Shown here in pieces: positions 5,748-9,626 of a stretch of DNA of 9,626 bases. A model generated the notes under the pieces. It did no database searches. It had not been told where the DNA came from and was given only the letters and a program-made list of their open reading frames with translations. Within the stretch, counting starts at the first letter, position 1. Each line of letters starts with the position of its first letter. The translations under genes were made by a program, and so were the position numbers. The DNA comes from Deltaproteobacteria bacterium (GTDB taxonomy: Bacteria; Desulfobacterota; Desulfobacteria; Desulfobacterales; ETH-SRB1), in contig JAUWQK010000031.1 in the NCBI GenBank assembly GCA_030611115.1, positions 1 through 9,626 of the forward strand, read 5' to 3'.

Positions 5748-6950
5748 ATGATTAAAGCTCAAGAAATAAAGAAATCATTTCTGGTTTCTATCTGGTTTAT
5801 GTTTTTGACATTTCCTATAATGGTAATCAGGGTCAATCCTATAGAAAAAATTGTTGAATGGCGCTGGAAGAACATGCTTGTTGTAGGAATCGGCAGTTTT
5901 TTGCTCTCCTTTTTCTGGCGTTATATGCTGAAAAAAAAGGAAGCAGGGGAAAAACGAGCTGAAACCGGGGAATCAGGCAAAACTTTTTTAATTCAGAGGG
6001 TGTTGGAAGAACGCAGATTCTATATTCCTTTAGTTACAGGCTTAACTATTATCACAGTCGCCTTCCCTTTTATTTTTTCCATGTATCAGACCAGTATAAT
6101 GACAACCGCTTTAATGTATATTGTTCTTGGTCTGGGCCTTAACATCGTGGTGGGTCTTGCAGGGTTGCTCGATCTTGGGTACGTTGCCTTTTACGCTGTA
6201 GGCGCTTATAGTTATGCATTACTGAACCACCATTTTGGCCTTGGTTTCTGGTCGGTACTCCCCATAGGAGCTGTCTTGGGCTTTATTTTTGGTGTAATCC
6301 TTGGTTTTCCGGTGCTGCGCCTGCGAGGTGACTATCTTGCCATTGTTACCCTTGCGTTTGGAGAAATAATCAGGCTTGTATTGGAAAACTGGAATGAATT
6401 CTCTTTTGGCCCAAGCGGAATTGCCAATATTGACAGGCCGGGTTTTTTTGGTATCCAATTCTCTCTTCAGGCCGCAAGCATATATCTTTATTTTCTTATG
6501 ATCGGCCTTGTCATATTTACGATCATTGTAGTTAACAGGTTGCAGAATTCAAGGATAGGCAGGGCATGGATAGCTTTGAGAGAGGATGAAACAGCATGCC
6601 AGGCTATGGGAATTGACAAAACCAGGACAAAGCTGAGGGCCTTTGCGCTTGGTGCAACATGGGCTGGAATGATTGGTGTAATATTTGCCGCCAAAACTAC
6701 TTTTATTAATCCCGCAAGTTTTACCTTCCTTGAATCGGCCATGATACTTTCAATCGTAGTACTGGGAGGCATGGGTTCGATTTTAGGCGTAATTATCGGA
6801 GCGTTAATCCTGATCCTTCTGCCCGAATATCTCAGAGCTTTTTCCGACTACAGAATGCTGCTTTTCGGAGCCATAATGGTTATTATGATGGTGTTCCGAC
6901 CCCAGGGCATAATTGCCAATGTGCGCCGCACTTATAAATTTAATAAATAG
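5748..6950 (+). CDS. livM: Branched-chain amino acid ABC transporter permease LivM
   Basis: A 400-residue inner-membrane permease, partner of LivH. Residues 1-60 are an extra N-terminal unit with two hydrophobic segments, like the N-terminal extension of E. coli LivM, followed by a highly charged loop (KKKEAGEKRAETGESGK, about 62-78). The core follows: LGLGLNIVVGLAGLLDLGYVAFYAVGAY, FPVLRLRGDYLAIVTLAFGEIIRL and the ATPase-contact loop ALREDETACQAMGIDKTRTK. The ending is LGGMGSILGVIIGALILILLPEYLR, then FRPQGI, typical of the family. The ATG at 5748 lies right after the repeat element and has only a weak GGA eight bases upstream. The inclusion of the N-terminal extension supports this start. livG follows after 4 bp. 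Confidence 0.93.
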   Translation: MIKAQEIKKSFLVSIWFMFLTFPIMVIRVNPIEKIVEWRWKNMLVVGIGSFLLSFFWRYMLKKKEAGEKRAETGESGKTFLIQRVLEERRFYIPLVTGLTIITVAFPFIFSMYQTSIMTTALMYIVLGLGLNIVVGLAGLLDLGYVAFYAVGAYSYALLNHHFGLGFWSVLPIGAVLGFIFGVILGFPVLRLRGDYLAIVTLAFGEIIRLVLENWNEFSFGPSGIANIDRPGFFGIQFSLQAASIYLYFLMIGLVIFTIIVVNRLQNSRIGRAWIALREDETACQAMGIDKTRTKLRAFALGATWAGMIGVIFAAKTTFINPASFTFLESAMILSIVVLGGMGSILGVIIGALILILLPEYLRAFSDYRMLLFGAIMVIMMVFRPQGIIANVRRTYKFNK

Positions 6951-6954
6951 GCTC

Positions 6955-7743
6955 ATGAATACCATTCTGGAAGTTAAAGATTTAAGCATGGATTTTGGTG
7001 GTCTGCGGGCTCTGGATCACCTTGATCTGAATGTGGTTGAAGGAGAGATAGCAGCCATTATTGGCCCGAACGGGGCAGGCAAAACAACTTTTTTTAACTG
7101 TATAACCGGAATATACAATCCAACTGAAGGAGAAATACTGATTTCACCTCCAGGAAAAAAACGTAAGAAAATAAATGGGTTAAAGCCAAATCGTGTTACA
7201 AAAAAAGGTATGGCCCGTACTTTTCAAAATATCCGTCTGTTTTCCAGTATGACTGTTCTTGAGAATGTTATGATTGGACGTCACTGCCGTACTTCTTCGG
7301 GTATTGTGGGCGCTATATTAAGAGGAAAGTCAACAATTAAAGAAGAAAAGGATGTGGTTGATTTCAGCTACAATATTTTAAAAAAGACGGGCATTTCGCA
7401 CCTTGTCAACGAGTTTGCAAAAAATCTTCCTTATGGAGCACAAAGGCGACTTGAAATAGCAAGAGCAATGGCTACCGAACCTTTCCTGCTTCTTCTGGAT
7501 GAACCGGCTGCCGGCATGAATCCCCGGGAAACCAGGGAACTTGACGAACTGATAACCAGGATACGAGATGAAGACAATATTTCCATATTGATGATTGAGC
7601 ATGACATGAAACTGGTCATGAGTCTGTCCGACAGGATATTTGTTATGGATTACGGAAGGAAAATCGCACAGGGAACACCCTATGATATTATTAATAATCC
7701 TGTTGTGATAAAGGCCTACCTTGGAGAAGATATAGATGCTTAG
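6955..7743 (+). CDS. livG: Branched-chain amino acid ABC transporter ATP-binding protein LivG
   Basis: A 262-residue cytoplasmic ATPase that, with LivF, energises LivHM. The start is ATG at 6955, four bases after the livM stop, giving MNTILEVKDLSMDFGGL, the normal LivG beginning. An in-frame TTG at 6913 would add 14 residues inside livM and is unlikely. Walker A GPNGAGKTT is at 37-45, the Q-loop is in ARTFQNIRLF (87-96), and the family-specific signature LPYGAQRRLEIARAM is at 158-172, replacing LSGGQ as usual in LivG. Walker B LLLLDEP is at 178-184 and the switch histidine is His216 in IEHDMKLV. All catalytic elements are intact. The C-terminal codons overlap the livF start by 8 bp, so the two ATPases are probably made in equal amounts by coupled translation. 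Confidence 0.95.
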   Translation: MNTILEVKDLSMDFGGLRALDHLDLNVVEGEIAAIIGPNGAGKTTFFNCITGIYNPTEGEILISPPGKKRKKINGLKPNRVTKKGMARTFQNIRLFSSMTVLENVMIGRHCRTSSGIVGAILRGKSTIKEEKDVVDFSYNILKKTGISHLVNEFAKNLPYGAQRRLEIARAMATEPFLLLLDEPAAGMNPRETRELDELITRIRDEDNISILMIEHDMKLVMSLSDRIFVMDYGRKIAQGTPYDIINNPVVIKAYLGEDIDA

Positions 7744-8443
7744 GCTAAAGAATGTAAACTCATTCTATGGAAATATTCAGGTGCTGAAGAATGTAAATAT
7801 TGAGATTTCCAGAGGAGAGATTATAACTCTTATAGGTGCAAACGGGGCGGGCAAAACAACAACTTTAATGACGATCTCGGGTTTAGTTCCATCGCGTTCA
7901 GGCGAAATCACTTTTATGGGTAAACCTATTCATAATATGAGACCGGACAAGATCGTTTCGCTTGGAATCAGCCAGGTTCCAGAGGGGCGGAGAATTTTTC
8001 CATATTTAACGGTTCTGGAAAATCTGGACATGGGAGCTTTTTTAAGGACGGACAGGAAAAATATAAAAAAAGACATGGAATATATTTTTGACCTTTTTCC
8101 AATTCTTAGTCAAAGGAGGAATCAGTTTGGGGGAACTTTAAGCGGAGGCGAACGGCAAATGCTTGCCATTTCAAGGGCAATAATGGCAAGGCCGGTGCTT
8201 TTGCTGCTGGATGAACCGTCTTTGGGACTGGCCCCTCTTATAGTAAGGCAATTGTTTGAGATCATAAAGAAGATAAATGTCGAAAACCAGACAACTGTTT
8301 TTCTTGTGGAACAGAATGCAAATCTTGCGCTGAAAGCAGCTCACAGGGGCTATGTTATGGAGAACGGACGTATAACTCTTTCAGATTCCGCAGAAAATCT
8401 TCTTTCAAATGAGAATGTAAGAAAAGCATATCTGGGGTTGTAG
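7736..8443 (+). CDS. livF: Branched-chain amino acid ABC transporter ATP-binding protein LivF
   Basis: A 235-residue ATPase, the last gene of the liv operon. Walker A GANGAGKTT is at 34-42, the Q-loop region is at about 80-90 with the LivF hallmark VPEGRRIFPYLTVLENL, the signature LSGGERQMLAISRA is at 135-148, and Walker B LLLLDEPSLGLAP is at 155-167. The switch position carries Gln193 (LVEQNANLAL) instead of His, a known feature of the LivF family and not a defect. The ATG at 7736 overlaps the livG end; GGAGA just upstream inside livG serves as ribosome site. The length is standard and the C-terminus ENVRKAYLGL is typical. No clear intrinsic terminator follows the stop codon. Confidence 0.95.
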   Translation: MLRLKNVNSFYGNIQVLKNVNIEISRGEIITLIGANGAGKTTTLMTISGLVPSRSGEITFMGKPIHNMRPDKIVSLGISQVPEGRRIFPYLTVLENLDMGAFLRTDRKNIKKDMEYIFDLFPILSQRRNQFGGTLSGGERQMLAISRAIMARPVLLLLDEPSLGLAPLIVRQLFEIIKKINVENQTTVFLVEQNANLALKAAHRGYVMENGRITLSDSAENLLSNENVRKAYLGL

Positions 8444-8460
8444 TTTTTCTGGGAATCGTG

Positions 8461-8571
8461 ATGGGAAATTTGTCCTTGCCGCTGGGTACACCATCCAATT
8501 TGAAGTAGCTTAGGTTTAATGAAAAAAATCTTCGCAGGATGAAGGATGGCGTTATGCCCGTTAGGGAATAA
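8461..8571 (+). pseudogene. Possible remnant reading frame or repeat-borne peptide
   Basis: From ATG 8461 the frame gives MGNLSLPLGTPSNLK, then a TAG at 8506, then LRFNEKNLRRMKDGVMPVRE, ending with TAA at 8569. The composition on both sides of the single in-frame stop looks protein-like, and a start could also be taken at ATG 8539 (MKDGVMPVRE). It may be a decayed gene end or a dispersed repeat that happens to be open. I do not recognise a family with confidence, there is no ribosome site, and chance cannot be excluded at this length. Confidence 0.25.
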
Positions 8572-8579
8572 TGAATAAA

Positions 8580-8629
8580 AGTAACATATTTTTTGCACAA
8601 TAATGCAATATATGTTACTGTGCAAAAAA
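8580..8629 (+). promoter_or_regulatory. Two interleaved inverted repeats, probable operator of the wHTH gene
   Basis: AGTAACATAT (8580-8589) pairs with ATATGTTACT (8610-8619), and TTTTTTGCACA (8589-8599) pairs with TGTGCAAAAAA (8619-8629); both are perfect. The half-sites of each pair are 30 bp apart centre to centre and the two palindromes are offset by 9.5 bp, about one helical turn. That favours binding of a dimeric protein on one DNA face. As RNA the two stems would interleave, so they are not one simple hairpin. A possible weak promoter, TTGCAC at 8593-8598 with TACTGT at 8616-8621 (17-bp spacing), lies inside, so a bound protein would block it. The gene starts 28 bp downstream. Confidence 0.6.
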
Positions 8630-8656
8630 CACTTTAGCATTGAGGAAAATATTGGG

Positions 8657-9626
8657 ATGAAAGATTTAGTTGATCGGCTCAAAAAATATTTATCGGATAC
8701 GCTTGGCATAACGGTCACGTTGTCGAAACCGGCAAATTCGGGATCGCTTCCTTTTTTTCTTCAGGATAGTTATGATATGTTCCAAGTCGGGTTGCTGAAC
8801 GAAGAATTTATTGTTTTGGCATCAAAAAACGACAGTGAGCTTACCCCCGCGACAATTCATAAACATATCGATATTGTGAACCAAAATCTTAAAATGAAAG
8901 CCATTTTTGTTCATTCCAGCATTTCATCGTTTAACAGAAAACGTCTGATAGAGTACAAAGTTCCTTTTGTCATACCGGGGAATCAGATTTATCTCCCGGA
9001 TTTAGGCATTGATTTGAGGGAATATTTTATTAAAAAAAGAGCAACAACAGTCATTTTGGGACCATCGACTCAGGCCGTTATTCTCTATGCACTGACCCAA
9101 ACAATGACCGAACCTTTAACCCCAACGCAATTAGCGGAAGCACTTGGATATTCACGGATGACAATGACCCGATCGCTCGATGAGATCGAATCCGTAGGGT
9201 TGGCTGAGGTATCGGTCGTGGGCAGGAAAAGATTGGTTTATTTTGACAAAAACCGCAGGGAATTATGGGAAAAAGCGCTGCCTCATTTAAAAACGCCGGT
9301 AAGAGAAAATGTATGGCTAAAAACTCTGATCGATAAGTTGCCGGTCTGTCAAGCCGGTCTGACAGCCTTGTCCTGCTATTCAATGTTGACTTCACCCAAA
9401 AAGCAGATTTACGCAGCTTCCGTGAAAGACTGGAAAGCCATAAAACGTAAATATCCCAGTGACATTATTTCTTATCCGGATGAGGCAGAATGTGAACTGG
9501 AGGTCTGGAGCTACTCTCCAGGCTTATTTGCAAATGATAAAATAGTTGATCCATTCTCTCTGTATCTGAGTTTAAGAGATATTAAGGATGAACGCGTTGA
9601 ATCCGCCATGGAAGAGATGATGGAGG
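8657..9626 (+). CDS. Winged helix-turn-helix protein, probable autoregulator; 3' end outside window
   Basis: An open frame from ATG 8657 to the window edge gives at least 323 residues. GAGGA at 8642-8646 lies ten bases upstream. Residues about 1-60 form an N-terminal domain containing LPFFLQDSYDMFQVGLLNEE; about 64-125 form a second part with YKVPFVIPGNQIYLPDLGID. A winged helix-turn-helix follows at about 152-197 (LTPTQLAEALGYSRMTMTRS, then a wing VSVVGRKRLVYF). The C-terminal part contains LPHLKTPVRENVWLK, ALSCYSMLTSPKKQIYA and an acidic end. The helix-turn-helix is thus central, unlike ordinary MarR or TetR repressors. I recall similar proteins, usually labelled hypothetical or MarR-like, sometimes beside a nucleotidyltransferase-like gene, as in AbiE-type toxin-antitoxin pairs; that is memory, not shown here. 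The frame ends at the edge with GGAGG, which would suit a closely following gene. Interleaved palindromes upstream suggest autoregulation. Confidence 0.78.
   Translation, partial: MKDLVDRLKKYLSDTLGITVTLSKPANSGSLPFFLQDSYDMFQVGLLNEEFIVLASKNDSELTPATIHKHIDIVNQNLKMKAIFVHSSISSFNRKRLIEYKVPFVIPGNQIYLPDLGIDLREYFIKKRATTVILGPSTQAVILYALTQTMTEPLTPTQLAEALGYSRMTMTRSLDEIESVGLAEVSVVGRKRLVYFDKNRRELWEKALPHLKTPVRENVWLKTLIDKLPVCQAGLTALSCYSMLTSPKKQIYAASVKDWKAIKRKYPSDIISYPDEAECELEVWSYSPGLFANDKIVDPFSLYLSLRDIKDERVESAMEEMME

Noticed and set aside
6913..6954. A longer LivG start (TTG at 6913) adding 14 residues
   Set aside because: It would lie wholly inside livM, uses a rare start, and the extra residues do not match LivG N-termini; ATG 6955 gives the usual beginning.
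8157..8330. LivF Gln193 in place of the ABC switch histidine as an inactivating change
   Set aside because: Glutamine at this position is normal in the LivF family (VEQNA motif).
8350..8718. Minus-strand open frames of 122 and 81 codons across the livF end and the wHTH start
   Set aside because: They run antisense through two genes and the palindromes, have no ribosome site, and their composition is not protein-like.
9078..9395. A 105-codon minus-strand frame
   Set aside because: It is fully antisense to the wHTH coding region, whose plus-strand frame gives a coherent domain.

Overview
The window looks like chromosomal DNA from a Gram-negative, moderately AT-rich bacterium. I favour the former deltaproteobacteria (Desulfobacterota). 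The lipoprotein signal on the solute-binding protein, the Liv-type transporter and the dense degenerate intergenic repeats fit that group, but the taxon is inference and no marker gene is present.

Layout. Positions 1-476 hold no convincing gene. Two minus-strand genes follow, overlapping by 8 bp: a TPR-repeat lipoprotein (1648-2577) and, downstream of it in the transcript, a pyridine-nucleotide/FAD oxidoreductase of the NirB-N-terminal/rubredoxin-reductase type (477-1655). A 517-bp divergent intergenic region (2578-3094) carries a 165-bp MITE-like inverted-repeat element and a good sigma70-type promoter. That promoter reads into a complete plus-strand branched-chain amino acid ABC transporter operon in the order binding protein, permease, permease, ATPase, ATPase (livK, livH, livM, livG, livF; 3095-8443). 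The lipoprotein LivK should capture Leu/Ile/Val-like ligands, LivH and LivM form the inner-membrane channel, and LivG and LivF power it.

The operon is structurally lopsided. livM-livG-livF are packed (4-bp gap, then an 8-bp overlap), whereas livK-livH (193 bp) and livH-livM (378 bp) are separated by inverted repeats and short tandem arrays, mostly in 7-bp phase. One inverted repeat includes the livK stop codon and its last six codons. These structures could set the ratio of binding protein to permease, or could be parasitic repeats tolerated in the operon.

After livF there is a short frame remnant (8461-8571). Two interleaved inverted repeats (8580-8629) then precede a gene that is open at the right edge (8657 to beyond 9626). 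It encodes a protein with a central winged helix-turn-helix. It is probably autoregulated and is the best candidate here for part of a little-described (possibly toxin-antitoxin-like) module, whose partner would lie outside the window.
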